Shown in pieces: positions 31,952-41,603 of a stretch of DNA of 64,000 bases. The position numbers and the translations under genes are program-made. The DNA comes from JAVVEH01 sp032251435 (lineage in GTDB: Bacteria > Verrucomicrobiota > Lentisphaeria > Oligosphaerales > MVZH01). The DNA is taken from positions 1 to 64,000 of the forward strand of contig JAVVEH010000018.1 in NCBI GenBank assembly GCA_032251435.1, given 5' to 3'. Within the stretch, counting starts at the first letter, position 1, and each line of letters begins with the position of its first letter. The notes beneath the pieces are model-generated. The model made no database searches. It was not told the DNA's origin and saw only the letters and a program-made list of their open reading frames with translations.

Positions 31952-33997
31952 GTGCTTTTAAGTGTTGACAATTTACAGGTCGGCTTTCATCTGCCGGACG
32001 GGGGCCGCGTGACCGCTGTTGACGGAATCAGCTTTGAGCTGGAAGCGGGGAAGACGCTGGCCCTGGTCGGCGAATCGGGGTGCGGGAAAAGCGTGACGGC
32101 CTTTTCCATCATGCGCTTACTGCCGGAAAACGCCTTCCATCCCGGCGGCTCGATCCGCTTTGACGGCCGGGATCTGCTCAGTCTGTCCGAGCGGGCTATG
32201 CGCGGTGTCCGCGGCGATGACATCGCTATGATTTTTCAGGAACCGATGACCTCTTTAAACCCCCTGATGCGGATTGGCCGGCAAATTCGGGAACCGCTTG
32301 TGTCACACCGCGGCATGACCGCGGCCGAGGCGGATAACGAGGTGATGTCGCTGCTGAAAAAAGTCGGCATTCCCGACCCGGAAAGCCGACTGAAAGATTT
32401 TCCTCATCAACTGTCGGGGGGGATGCGGCAACGGGTCATGATCGCCATGGCTCTGGCTTGCCAGCCCAAGTTGTTGATCGCCGATGAACCGACGACCGCG
32501 CTGGATGTGACGATCCAGGCGCAAATGCTGGGTTTGATCAAAGATTTGCAGCGGGAAACGACAATGAGTGTGCTGTTTATCACTCATGACCTGGGGGTGG
32601 TGAATCAAATCGCTGACGATGTCCGCGTGATGTACGCCGGTCAATTCATGGAGACGGGCCGTCGTGAACAGGTCTACTCCCGCATGGCGCATCCCTACAC
32701 GCGGGGATTGTTCGCCTCGCTGCCGTCAACCTCCACCCGGGGGCATCGCCTCAAGGCGATTCCGGGCCGCGTGCCGAGTTTGACAGAGTTGCCGACGGGG
32801 TGCCGCTTCCGGGACCGGTGCCGCGAAGTGACGGCGGTCTGTTCCACACCGCCGCCGACTGTCTCGTTGGAGGAAGGGCACACCGCGGTGTGTCATTGGC
32901 TGACACCGGACATGAGAAACGACCGGGATGAGGACGTTTGGCGGCGCGCTGAAACCCTTCCCCCGCCGACGGAGAAAGACGCCCCGGCCGACTGGTTGAC
33001 CGTGACAGGGCTGAAAACTCACTTTCCAGTCAAGCGGGGCGTGTTTATGCGGACGGTCGCCCATGTCCGGGCCGTGGACGATGTGTCCTTCGCCATCCCG
33101 CGGGGAACAACCCTGGCCCTGGTGGGAGAATCCGGCTGCGGGAAAACCACGGTGGGAACCTCTCTTTTGCGGTTGTTGAGTGAAGCGCGGGGACGCGTGG
33201 TGGTGAATGGTGAAAATGTGATGGCATGGGATAAGCGGATGCTACGGGCGAACCGCCGCCGCCTGCAAATTGTTTTTCAAGATCCCTTCTCGTCCCTTTC
33301 CCCGCGGATGACCGTGGGTCAGATTGTCGGGGAGGGGCTGCGGGTGCATTTTCCTGACTTGTCCCGGGAAGAGCGCCGAGAGCGGATTGTCACGGGACTG
33401 AAGGAGACCGGTCTGTCCGCCGAAGCCATGGACCGCTATCCCCATGAATTTTCCGGCGGTCAGCGCCAGCGGATAAGTATCGCCCGGGCGTTGGTTCTTG
33501 AACCGGAATTTATTGTGCTGGATGAGCCCACCAGCGCCCTGGATGTGTCGGTGCAGGCCCAAATTCTTAACCTTTTACAGGATTTGCGCCGCCGTCGGGA
33601 CCTGACCTTTTTATTTATCACCCATGACCTGTCGGTGGTCCGGCATTTCGCCGATTTCGTGGCTGTGATGTACTTGGGAAAAATTGTGGAATACGCGGCG
33701 TGTGAAGCGATGTTCGCCCGCCCGCTTCATCCGTATACCCGCTCGCTTCTGCAGGCGGTGCCGAGCCCTTTTGAACGCCGCGCGTTGATCCGGTTGTCGG
33801 GCGAAGTGCCCAGTCCGCTTAACCCCCCTTCCGGATGCCATTTCCATCCCCGCTGTCCGGTGTGTCAGCAGGCCGACGCGCGTTCCGAGTTGCGGGAAAA
33901 ATGCCCGCGGTCTTTTCCTGACTTGAGACCCGATGACCGCGGAGGAAAAACCGCGTGCCACGCTCTTGAACAAACTAGTCATGCGAAAAACGGGTAA
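31952..33997 (+). CDS. YejF-like dual ATPase of a peptide ABC importer
   Basis: A 681-residue protein with two fused OppD/OppF-type ATPase halves. The first half has Walker A 'GESGCGKSVTAF', signature 'LSGGMRQRVMIAMAL' and 'LLIADEPTTALD'. The second, from about residue 350, has 'GESGCGKTTVGT', 'FSGGQRQRISIARAL' and 'FIVLDEPTSALD'. Each half ends with the oligopeptide-transporter extension ('GCRFRDRCREVTAVC', 'GCHFHPRCPVCQQ'), whose cysteines may hold a [4Fe-4S] cluster as in OppD/OppF. The start is GTG immediately after the stop of the Mod fragment, so its own upstream signals were probably lost and it may be read from the vapBC promoter or from yejE. It powers peptide uptake with the permease at 29680. 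Confidence 0.88.
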   Translation: MLLSVDNLQVGFHLPDGGRVTAVDGISFELEAGKTLALVGESGCGKSVTAFSIMRLLPENAFHPGGSIRFDGRDLLSLSERAMRGVRGDDIAMIFQEPMTSLNPLMRIGRQIREPLVSHRGMTAAEADNEVMSLLKKVGIPDPESRLKDFPHQLSGGMRQRVMIAMALACQPKLLIADEPTTALDVTIQAQMLGLIKDLQRETTMSVLFITHDLGVVNQIADDVRVMYAGQFMETGRREQVYSRMAHPYTRGLFASLPSTSTRGHRLKAIPGRVPSLTELPTGCRFRDRCREVTAVCSTPPPTVSLEEGHTAVCHWLTPDMRNDRDEDVWRRAETLPPPTEKDAPADWLTVTGLKTHFPVKRGVFMRTVAHVRAVDDVSFAIPRGTTLALVGESGCGKTTVGTSLLRLLSEARGRVVVNGENVMAWDKRMLRANRRRLQIVFQDPFSSLSPRMTVGQIVGEGLRVHFPDLSREERRERIVTGLKETGLSAEAMDRYPHEFSGGQRQRISIARALVLEPEFIVLDEPTSALDVSVQAQILNLLQDLRRRRDLTFLFITHDLSVVRHFADFVAVMYLGKIVEYAACEAMFARPLHPYTRSLLQAVPSPFERRALIRLSGEVPSPLNPPSGCHFHPRCPVCQQADARSELREKCPRSFPDLRPDDRGGKTACHALEQTSHAKNG

Positions 33998-34303
33998 TGA
34001 CAAAAATGTAGCAAGCGCCGCGCGCCATGCGGACACCCGCCCGCCAGTGGATGGCCGTATATGACAAGATTGTTGTTTTTTTGTGAAGCCGGCCTACAGA
34101 CGAGGCGATTTATATTTTTATAAGTATTTTAAATTGAATTAGTTAGTGTTTTATTTAATTGGATGGTATTTTTTATGCTTAAAATCCGGGACAATTTTTC
34201 CGGTCTCAAGGCATGTCCGGAAAGCTTTCCATAACCCCGTTTTCTGTATTATGTGTTGTGGTTCGCCGCGACAAAAACCCGCAAAGAAATAGTGAGGACT
34301 GAC
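33998..34303 (+). promoter_or_regulatory. AT-rich control region upstream of glnN
   Basis: A 306-bp spacer with no supported gene. An AT-rich block (about 34110-34180) contains GG-N10-GC (GG 34165-34166, GC 34177-34178), a sigma-54-like -24/-12 pattern with poor flanks. Further down are the perfect palindrome GGAAAGCTTTCC (34219-34230) and a TATTAT (34247-34252). These are plausible nitrogen-control signals, but none is certain. Confidence 0.35.
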
Positions 34304-36424
34304 ATGAGTGAAGCATGCGAATTCAACCCGGTGACGGATATGTACGGCACGGATGTGTTCACGGACGAAGTGATGCGTTCGACCCTGCCCAAGGCTGTTT
34401 ACAAACAGCTTAAGAAGACGATGCAAGACGGCACGCCGCTTGAGCTGGGTGTCGCTGACGTGGTCGCCACGGCCATGAAAGACTGGGCGATTTCCCGTGG
34501 CGCCACTCATTTCTGCCACTGGTTCCAACCGATGACGGGCGGCACGGCGGAGAAGCACGATTCGTTTATTTCCCCCACGTCCGGCGGCAGGGTGCTGATG
34601 GAATTCAGCGGCAAAGAGCTTTCCCAGGGGGAGCCCGACGCGTCATCGTTCCCTTCCGGCGGTTTGCGCGCCACATTCGAAGCCCGCGGGTATACCGCTT
34701 GGGACTGCACCTCGCCGGTCTTTGTGAAAGGTAACGGCGACAACAAAACGCTGTTTGTTCCCTCCGCCTTCTGTTCTTACACGGGCGAGGCTCTGGATAA
34801 AAAGACACCGTTACTGCGGTCGATGGAAGCCATTGATAAAGCCGCGATCCGCATGCTGAGAATCCTTGGCAACAGCATGTCCACCAAAGTGACCGCCACA
34901 CTGGGCGCCGAGCAGGAGTATTTCCTGGTGGATGAGGAATTTGTTGAGCGGCGTCTGGACTTGCTGCTCGCCCAACGCACGTTGTTCGGCGCGCCGTCTC
35001 CCCGTGGACAGGAAATGGACGATCATTATTTCGGAGCGCTTAATTGCCGGGTCGGCTCGTTCATGGCCGCTTTGAATAAGAAACTGTGGAGTCTGGGCAT
35101 CTCCGCCAAAACGCAACACAACGAAGTGTCTCCGGCCCAGTATGAAATCGCGCCCATTTTCGACACCGTCAACGTCGGTGTCGACCGCAATCACCTGACC
35201 ATGGAAGCGATTAGCACAGTGGCCCGCGAGCATGGGTTTTACGCGCTCCTGCATGAGAAACCCTTCGCCGGCGTGAACGGCTCTGGAAAACATAACAACT
35301 GGTCGATCGGGACGGATGATGGCATCAATTTGCTGGAACCCGGAGAAACGCCGCATGAGAACATGCAGTTTCTGGTTTTCCTGTTCGCCATAATCCGCGC
35401 GGTGGATAAATACTCCGAGGTTCTGCGGGCGTCCGTCGCTCACGCCGGCAATGACCATCGTCTCGGGGCCAATGAGGCGCCGCCGGCGATTATCTCCATC
35501 TTTTTGGGTGATCAATTAAATGACATTGTTGAACAGATCAAAGCCGGCGGGGCCAAGAGCTCCAAGCGGGGAGGCACCATTGAACTGGGTGTCAGCACCC
35601 TGCCGCCACTGCCCAAAGATTGCACGGACCGCAACCGTACCAGTCCCTTCGCATTCACCGGCAACAAATTCGAGTTCCGGATGGCCGGGTCCAGTCAGTC
35701 CCTGTCCGGACCGAATTTCGTCCTTAACGGCGCTGTCGCTGAAGTGTTGACCGAAATGGCTGATGTTTTGGAAGGCGCTTCCGGCGCTGAGCTGAACACC
35801 AGGGTTCAGGATCTGTTGAAGAGTTACGCGGTCGAGCACGGCAAGATCATTTTCAATGGCGACAATTACACGGCCGAGTGGCATGCCGAGGCCGCCAAAC
35901 GGGGATTGTCGAATTTGCGGAACACGCCCGAAGCGATCGACATTATTTGCGACGCCAAAAACGTGGCCATGCTGGAAGGTCAGAAAATTCTCTCCGCGGG
36001 TGAATTGAAAGCCCGTCAAGAGATTCTTTTTGAACAGTACGCGATGTTGATCAATATTGAAGCCAAGACATCTGTTCAGATGGCCAAACGGCAGATTATT
36101 CCAGCGGTCACGGAAGCCACGACCGCTCTCGCCAGTTCCGTCGCCGCCGTGAGCGCCGCCGGTGTCGAGCCGACCGCCCAGGCGGCGTTATTGGCCAAGA
36201 CCAACAGCTTGCTGGCGGCTGTCGCCAGCGATGTTGAGGTTTTGGAAGCGGCCATCGCCAAAGCCGGTGCCATTGACGAGCCCCGGGAAGCCTCGTTCGC
36301 GTTCCTCAACGATGTCATTCCCGCGATGACCGCTTTGCGCGCGGATGTCGATGCCCTGGAAGTGATTGTGGATGAGGATGTCTGGCCTTTGCCAACCTAT
36401 GCGGACATGCTTTTCCGCCGGTGA
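34304..36424 (+). CDS. glnN: Glutamine synthetase type III
   Basis: A 706-residue GSIII, the large dodecameric glutamine synthetase of anaerobes and PVC or Bacteroidetes bacteria, catalysing ATP-dependent amidation of glutamate. Diagnostic GSIII stretches are 'THFCHWFQPMTGGTAEKHD', 'GAEQEYFLVDEEF', 'NGSGKHNNWSIGTDDGINLL', 'HAGNDHRLGANEAPP' and 'NRTSPFAFTGNKFEFRM'. The C-terminal GSIII-specific helical domain is present, so the length is normal. ATG at 34304 follows GAGGAC; longer in-frame starts add unrelated sequence. It is followed by a strong terminator, so it is a single-gene unit. Confidence 0.95.
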   Translation: MSEACEFNPVTDMYGTDVFTDEVMRSTLPKAVYKQLKKTMQDGTPLELGVADVVATAMKDWAISRGATHFCHWFQPMTGGTAEKHDSFISPTSGGRVLMEFSGKELSQGEPDASSFPSGGLRATFEARGYTAWDCTSPVFVKGNGDNKTLFVPSAFCSYTGEALDKKTPLLRSMEAIDKAAIRMLRILGNSMSTKVTATLGAEQEYFLVDEEFVERRLDLLLAQRTLFGAPSPRGQEMDDHYFGALNCRVGSFMAALNKKLWSLGISAKTQHNEVSPAQYEIAPIFDTVNVGVDRNHLTMEAISTVAREHGFYALLHEKPFAGVNGSGKHNNWSIGTDDGINLLEPGETPHENMQFLVFLFAIIRAVDKYSEVLRASVAHAGNDHRLGANEAPPAIISIFLGDQLNDIVEQIKAGGAKSSKRGGTIELGVSTLPPLPKDCTDRNRTSPFAFTGNKFEFRMAGSSQSLSGPNFVLNGAVAEVLTEMADVLEGASGAELNTRVQDLLKSYAVEHGKIIFNGDNYTAEWHAEAAKRGLSNLRNTPEAIDIICDAKNVAMLEGQKILSAGELKARQEILFEQYAMLINIEAKTSVQMAKRQIIPAVTEATTALASSVAAVSAAGVEPTAQAALLAKTNSLLAAVASDVEVLEAAIAKAGAIDEPREASFAFLNDVIPAMTALRADVDALEVIVDEDVWPLPTYADMLFRR

Positions 36425-36447
36425 GCGGGGTCACCTGGTTCTGATTC

Positions 36448-36474
36448 AAAGGGCGCCTTCGGGCGCCCTTTTTT
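36448..36474 (+). terminator. Intrinsic terminator of glnN
   Basis: AAAGGGCGCC (36448-36457), a TTCG tetraloop and GGCGCCCTTT run into six T (36469-36474). A 10-bp stem with a UUCG loop and U-tract, 24 bases after the glnN stop. Confidence 0.92.
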
Positions 36475-36542
36475 CGTTCCGGTTGCGCCCGGGATGAATC
36501 AGGATATTGTATCCGTTCCGCTGGAATAGGAAAACACACGTC

Positions 36543-37322
36543 ATGCGCATCGCCGTCTGTATAAAACAAGTGCCGGACACCACCGAGCTTAGACTTGATC
36601 CCGAGACCAACACGCTGCTCCGGGAAGGGGCGGCGGCGGTGTTGAACCCGTTGGATGAGTTTCCTCTGGCGGCCGCTTGCCAATTAAAAGAACAAACCGG
36701 CGGAACCGTCACCGCGTTCACGATGGGACCTCCCGCCGCCGAGGATGTGTTGCGCACTGCGGTGGCGATGGGGGCGGATGACGGGGTGCTGATCAGTGAC
36801 CGCGTGTTCGCCGGCGCCGACACGTGGGCCACATCCCTGGTTCTGGCCCGCGCGCTCGAATACCAGGGCGGATTTGATGTGATCCTTTGCGGAAAACAGG
36901 CTGTGGACGGTGACACGGCGCAGGTGGGACCCGGTATCGCCGCCCACCTGAACATTCCGCAGGTGACATACGTGACATCGCTGGAACCCGGTGAAACGGG
37001 GAGAACGGTCATCGTGGAACGGCTGCTGGATGATCAAAGAGTCCGGTTGGAAGTGACAACACCGGTCATGCTGACTGTTCTGAAAGAGTATGGCGAGCCC
37101 CGGTTGCCAAGCCTTCCCGCCCGGCTGGCCGCCTTGACCGCGGTTCCCGCGCGGCTGGACGCAGCGGCTCTGGGGTTTAAACCGGAAGAGGTGGGCTTGA
37201 AGGGGTCGTTCACCCGGGTGGCGCGGGTTGACACACCGAAAGCGGCCCGCGCGTTGACCATGTTGACGGGAACGACAGAGGACGTGGCCCGCCAATTGGC
37301 GGCGATTCTGCGTCAGCCTTGA
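36543..37322 (+). CDS. etfB: Electron transfer flavoprotein beta subunit
   Basis: A 259-residue EtfB/FixA. It has the N-terminal 'MRIAVCIKQVPDTTELRLDP', the AMP/FAD-binding stretch 'ILCGKQAVDGDTAQVGPGIA' with the family's DGDTAQVGP motif, and the C-terminal helical arm ('PEEVGLKGSFTRV'). It normally pairs with EtfA, which holds the redox FAD, to move electrons between dehydrogenases and the quinone pool or to bifurcate them. No etfA lies nearby: the next gene converges and the previous unit ends in a terminator. The partner must be elsewhere or absent. Confidence 0.92.
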   Translation: MRIAVCIKQVPDTTELRLDPETNTLLREGAAAVLNPLDEFPLAAACQLKEQTGGTVTAFTMGPPAAEDVLRTAVAMGADDGVLISDRVFAGADTWATSLVLARALEYQGGFDVILCGKQAVDGDTAQVGPGIAAHLNIPQVTYVTSLEPGETGRTVIVERLLDDQRVRLEVTTPVMLTVLKEYGEPRLPSLPARLAALTAVPARLDAAALGFKPEEVGLKGSFTRVARVDTPKAARALTMLTGTTEDVARQLAAILRQP

Positions 37323-37357
37323 ACGCGTCCCGGGATGTCAAAACCATGGGATGACAC

Positions 37358-37852
37358 TTATTCGTCTTCTTGTTTAGCCTCTTCGATGGCTTTTTGAATG
37401 TCACGCTGCAGGTCAGGCATGATTTTGCCCATCTCAACCTGCATTTTTTGCATGGTGGCCTGCATGAGTTGGGGTTGCTTCTCAATCATTTTTTGACCGA
37501 TCGGGGACAGGTAAAAGTCGATTAAATCCTGTAATTCTTTGGTGGTGAAAACCTCCGCGTAAATCTCAGAGAACATCGTCACCCAGTCAATATTTTTCAC
37601 CTTCGCGAAGGTGATTTCCATTGCTTTCTTAGACGACTCTTTCGCTTTGGCGGCTTCTTCCGCCGACAGGTTTTGGGCGTCCACCATCTGCTCGCTGAAG
37701 CGCACAATCTGGTCAAAAGACGCGTCCATGGCTTTGGTCATTTGCATCGCGTTCACGAGATCTTTCGCTTTGTCAAGCCGGTCTTCCCGGGTGTCCGTCC
37801 CGAATACGTTTAGTGAGACTAAAACGGCGAGAAGAGTGAGTGTGCGTTTCAT
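37358..37852 (-). CDS. Exported DUF2059 protein
   Basis: A 164-residue protein with a signal peptide ('MKRTLTLLAVLVSLNVFG') and an all-helical charged body. The stretch 'TTKELQDLIDFYLSPIGQKM' is the hallmark of the DUF2059 family (periplasmic helical proteins of unknown role). ATG at 37852 follows AGGAAA; an upstream ATG would add a non-signal extension. It converges on etfB with 35 bp between the stops. Likely periplasmic; function unknown. Confidence 0.85.
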   Translation of the reverse strand: MKRTLTLLAVLVSLNVFGTDTREDRLDKAKDLVNAMQMTKAMDASFDQIVRFSEQMVDAQNLSAEEAAKAKESSKKAMEITFAKVKNIDWVTMFSEIYAEVFTTKELQDLIDFYLSPIGQKMIEKQPQLMQATMQKMQVEMGKIMPDLQRDIQKAIEEAKQEDE

Positions 37853-38152
37853 GGTTTTTTTCCTGTTTTTGTTGACCGCGGGCGGGTCGTTCCGCATCTG
37901 TCAGAGAAGATAATCGGGGAATTGGCGCTGTCAAATCGGCAAATCGGTGCGAGGCGCGTCACGAGAGAAATGTTAAGTCCGCAGTGTCGCAAGCGCTTCT
38001 GAAGACCTTGAAGTTTAGGATTGGGTCACTATCTTTTTCCCCTCGCGGTCAAGGTTTTTCCCGTCCAGTGACGGTCGGGACTCATCACGTTGAGAATGTG
38101 GATTGACAATCGCCCATGCAGAGTGAACGGGCAAACGAGACGCGTAGTGAAC
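37853..38152. other. 300-bp divergent spacer
   Basis: It must hold the promoters of the DUF2059 gene and of the ABC-2 operon. A TTGACA lies at 38103-38108 on the plus strand, but no good -10 follows at 16-18 bp. I see no gene, tRNA or repeat. Confidence 0.4.
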
Positions 38153-40555
38153 ATGGCACAGGTATTTTTTCGAACGCTTCAGATCACGCTTGTCAGTGTT
38201 GTCTGGGCCGCTTCCTTCAGTCACGGTGAAGAGCCTTCATTCAGCGTGGGGTTTCTCAAATGGGGACAGACCCCCAAGGTGTGCGCCTATCAGTGGGCGC
38301 AAGCGCCCATCGCCTACGTGAGCAATCCCACGGATAAGGAGGTGGACTTGATTATCGCCGTGCGGGCGGTGGATGGGGCGGGCGCGCAGTACAGCAAAAA
38401 GATCCGCCTGGGGCCTGGCGCCATGATGGAAGACGTTCTGGATATGGTCGCCGACCCCCAGACCGAGTATCTCGCCACCTTGAGTCACGCGGACGGTCGA
38501 TTGATCCAGAAGCAGGAGATTATTTCTCATTACCAGAATCCGTTTATGACTGTCGGGGTGTTTTTCGGTTCCGATGATCCTGATCTGACGGGTGTTTCAA
38601 CGTTGTCGAGAGACAAAACACTTGGGCGGCGGATGCTGGTCACGCGGTCCCGGGCGGAAGACCTTCCCCAGCGCCTGCCGGGGTTTGGGAGCGCCTCGGT
38701 ATTGGTGTTGATTGGCACGGATTTCGACCGCATGTGCGCGCCCCAATTCGCGGCGATCGAGGCGTTTGTGGCCAGTGGCGGCACGCTGGTTGTGGCGCGC
38801 CCGGAGACGATTACGCGCCTGGAGAAAACGCCCTTGCGGGAGGTGTTGCCGGTGGTGCCCCTTGGGTCGCGGCGGATCGAGGCTTTTCCTGAATTAGGGG
38901 CCTGGGGGCCGGCGGGCGAAACCGCGCCGGGCCCGACATGGGAGACTGGCATTGAGTTTCTCGAAATGATGCCTGAGAAAGAGGCGTTGGTCACCTTGCG
39001 CCATGGCCGGTATCCGGCGTTTGTGTGGGGCGCGCATGGCCTGGGAAGAGTCGCAGTGGCGGGCTTTGACATCTTTTCAGAGGGTATCCGCGGCGGCGAG
39101 CACAGCCGCCGGATCTGGCGGCACATTCTCTCCGTCGCCGGTGACCAACCTTTCGCCACCATGGCGATGTATGACAACAGTTTGAGTCAAGCCACCTCCC
39201 GGCTAATTGGTTTCAAGGCGCGTTCCGCGGAGCATGTCCTCGCCATCATGGTCGCTTATTGCACGGTTGTTTTGTCATTGTTCTTGTTGGGCGCCGCATT
39301 GAAAAAGCACGTGACCGCCTGGGTCGGGGGAATTGTGTGCAGTTTGACGCTGACTGTTTTGATTTTGGCCGCGGCGGACAGACAACTGGATCAGCAGGAT
39401 CCCAAAAACGCCATTGTTGTGGAGCTGGCTTGTCAGACGGCCGCGGTCAATGACACAACCGCTTTGTTCGCTGGAGAAAAACGGATAAGTGTGATCAACC
39501 GTCAGGCGGACCGCCCGGATATCCGCGGAGAGTCATCGGGGGTGTGGCTGCGGCCCCCGGCACCCGAACCCGCCGCGATGCTTCAGGACGTTGGCGATCG
39601 CAACATGCTTTCCCTGATCAAAGAAGGCAACCGCCACACGCTGACACGGTTGAATGTGCGTGAGAACAAACCGGTGACGTTTTTCAGCCGCTATGACCAT
39701 CAAGCAGGGGTCGGAATCACGCCTCCTTCGCTGGGTTATGACGATGGGGTCCCGCGGTTGATTGGCGGCCGGATTCCAAGCGACTTTCCCGGGGAAAGCA
39801 TCAAGGCGTACCTGTTGCTGGGAGAGGGTTTTCAGCGGGTCCAGATTAAGAAGAATAGCTTTGTCCTGACCGCCGATGACGGCGGCGGTATGGAGCTGGA
39901 CGTGATCGCCAGGGATTTTGAAACGTTTCTGCGGACCGCGCGGTTGCCTGTTCCATCGTTGGCTTTATTTTACCGGACATCATTGCCCTCAAGCGAGTTG
40001 ACGTTTGGTGACGGCGGTTATACGGAGCAGCGTTACCGGTTACACCTGGTTCCGGTCAAGATTCCCGCCGGGAAGGGGGATGTCACGGTTCCCGGCGGCG
40101 CGGTGAGGATTGCTCCTGTCGGCAAAAACTCCCGCGCGTTGCGCTGGAACGGGATCTGGCGGGACGGCTTTCTTTACGACAACCAGACAAGTTATGTGTT
40201 CTCCGCCCAAGTGCCCGTCGAATTCAGGCGCATGGTGTTGACCGGGGCGGAGGTGACCGTGTCCATTCAAAGCGCCGTCACCGGCGTGCGGGGCGCCGCG
40301 GAGCTGATTCCTCTGGGAAAGGCCGCCGCTGTGAGTGAGTCTGTATCGGGAGTTTCTCCGACAAAAATAAATGGGGACCGGTCGCTGTTTAACGGGTTGG
40401 ATGAGCACGAGTTTATCAACCCGGTTGACGGGACAATTCTAGTGAAGCTGACCGTCGCCAGAGACGTGGGTAAACCTCCCGTCGCGGCGGCGGCCGGCGC
40501 CGACAAGTGGCGGGTGGGAGAGTTTTCCATCAGCCTCAAGGGAACGCGGGATTGA
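38153..40555 (+). CDS. Large exported membrane protein of an ABC-2 operon
   Basis: A protein of about 800 residues with an N-terminal signal peptide ('MAQVFFRTLQITLVSVVWAA'). Residues about 130-330 look like a Rossmann or glutamine-amidotransferase-like domain ('ASVLVLIGTDFDRM', 'AIEAFVASGGTLVVARPE', 'GLGRVAVAGFDIF'), as in GldG-like or BatA-associated proteins. Two membrane helices follow at about 361-409 ('HVLAIMVAYCTVVLSLFLLG'), then a long soluble beta-rich domain to the end. It is followed after 57 bp by an ABC-2 ATPase and permease, so it is probably their accessory subunit. The start is uncertain (ATG 38153 chosen because it opens the signal peptide). No exact family recognised. Confidence 0.7.
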   Translation: MAQVFFRTLQITLVSVVWAASFSHGEEPSFSVGFLKWGQTPKVCAYQWAQAPIAYVSNPTDKEVDLIIAVRAVDGAGAQYSKKIRLGPGAMMEDVLDMVADPQTEYLATLSHADGRLIQKQEIISHYQNPFMTVGVFFGSDDPDLTGVSTLSRDKTLGRRMLVTRSRAEDLPQRLPGFGSASVLVLIGTDFDRMCAPQFAAIEAFVASGGTLVVARPETITRLEKTPLREVLPVVPLGSRRIEAFPELGAWGPAGETAPGPTWETGIEFLEMMPEKEALVTLRHGRYPAFVWGAHGLGRVAVAGFDIFSEGIRGGEHSRRIWRHILSVAGDQPFATMAMYDNSLSQATSRLIGFKARSAEHVLAIMVAYCTVVLSLFLLGAALKKHVTAWVGGIVCSLTLTVLILAAADRQLDQQDPKNAIVVELACQTAAVNDTTALFAGEKRISVINRQADRPDIRGESSGVWLRPPAPEPAAMLQDVGDRNMLSLIKEGNRHTLTRLNVRENKPVTFFSRYDHQAGVGITPPSLGYDDGVPRLIGGRIPSDFPGESIKAYLLLGEGFQRVQIKKNSFVLTADDGGGMELDVIARDFETFLRTARLPVPSLALFYRTSLPSSELTFGDGGYTEQRYRLHLVPVKIPAGKGDVTVPGGAVRIAPVGKNSRALRWNGIWRDGFLYDNQTSYVFSAQVPVEFRRMVLTGAEVTVSIQSAVTGVRGAAELIPLGKAAAVSESVSGVSPTKINGDRSLFNGLDEHEFINPVDGTILVKLTVARDVGKPPVAAAAGADKWRVGEFSISLKGTRD

Positions 40556-40612
40556 CCAGGTTCCCGCCAGGCGGCGGCATTTTTGAACGCAACGGATTCA
40601 GGAGACAATCAC

Positions 40613-41596
40613 ATGATCCGAACCGAGAATTTAACACGGGATTTTGGCAATAACCGTGGGGTTTTTAATTTGAGTCTCGGGGTGAAGGCGGGCGAGATCT
40701 TTGGCTTTATCGGTCCGAACGGATCCGGGAAAACCACCACAATCAAAGCCTTGTGCGGCCTGTTGCGCCCCACCTCCGGAAAAGCGTTCATCAATAATAT
40801 CACCGTCTGCCCGCGGAATATCTCCACCATTAGAAAGCTCATCGGGTACATGCCGGACAAATTTGGTGTGTACGATCAGATGAGTGTCTGGGAATATCTG
40901 GACTTTTTTTGCGCCGCTTACCGGATACCAAGCAAAGAGCGCCGCCGCCGGGTGGATGAGGTTTTGGACCTGACGGAAGCCGGTTATATGCTGGATTACC
41001 AGGTGGGCTCCTTATCCCACGGCATGACCAAGCGGATTGGCCTGGCCCGGACGTTGCTGCATGATCCCGAAGTCGTTATTCTTGATGAGCCGGCGAATGG
41101 ACTGGATCCCAATGGGCGGATTGACATGCGGCGCATGATCCTGCGGCTGAAAGAACATGGGAAAACGATTCTGCTGTCCAGCCATATTTTACCTGAATTG
41201 TCCAGTATCTGCGACCGGGTGGGGATTATTGAAAAAGGGCGGCTGCTGTCATCGGGAACGGTCAAAGAAATCACCGCCAGTCTTCAGGAGGAGATGCAGT
41301 TGTCGGTCCTGGTCTCGGGAAGAACCGAGGCGGCCGCCGACCTGTGCAGAGACTTTCCCAACGTGAAAACCGTCAGTTTTGAAGGGAATGAAATCCGTGT
41401 TGTTTTTGACGGCACCCGGGGTGAAGTGGCCGTCTTGAACAAGCGACTGAACGACGCGGGCTTCGCGGTGATCGGATTGCGTGAAGAGGAGGCCGACCTG
41501 GAGCAGGCGTTCCTGAAAGTGACCGGGCGATCCGCGGAGGAGACACCGGTGAAACCGGCCGCCGCGCCGGGTGAACGCGGAGCGAAAAAGGCTTGA
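40613..41596 (+). CDS. ABC-2 type transporter ATPase
   Basis: A 327-residue ATPase of the drug or polysaccharide export and gliding (GldA/NatA/CcmA) class. It has Walker A 'GPNGSGKTTTIKAL', signature 'LSHGMTKRIGLARTL', Walker B 'VVILDEPANGLDP' and the switch histidine in 'LLSSHILPEL'. A C-terminal domain of about 90 residues is typical of this class. AGGAGA at 40600-40605 selects ATG 40613. It overlaps or abuts the permease gene, so the two are translated together. Confidence 0.92.
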   Translation: MIRTENLTRDFGNNRGVFNLSLGVKAGEIFGFIGPNGSGKTTTIKALCGLLRPTSGKAFINNITVCPRNISTIRKLIGYMPDKFGVYDQMSVWEYLDFFCAAYRIPSKERRRRVDEVLDLTEAGYMLDYQVGSLSHGMTKRIGLARTLLHDPEVVILDEPANGLDPNGRIDMRRMILRLKEHGKTILLSSHILPELSSICDRVGIIEKGRLLSSGTVKEITASLQEEMQLSVLVSGRTEAAADLCRDFPNVKTVSFEGNEIRVVFDGTRGEVAVLNKRLNDAGFAVIGLREEEADLEQAFLKVTGRSAEETPVKPAAAPGERGAKKA

Positions 41597-41603
41597 CCTC
41601 CTT

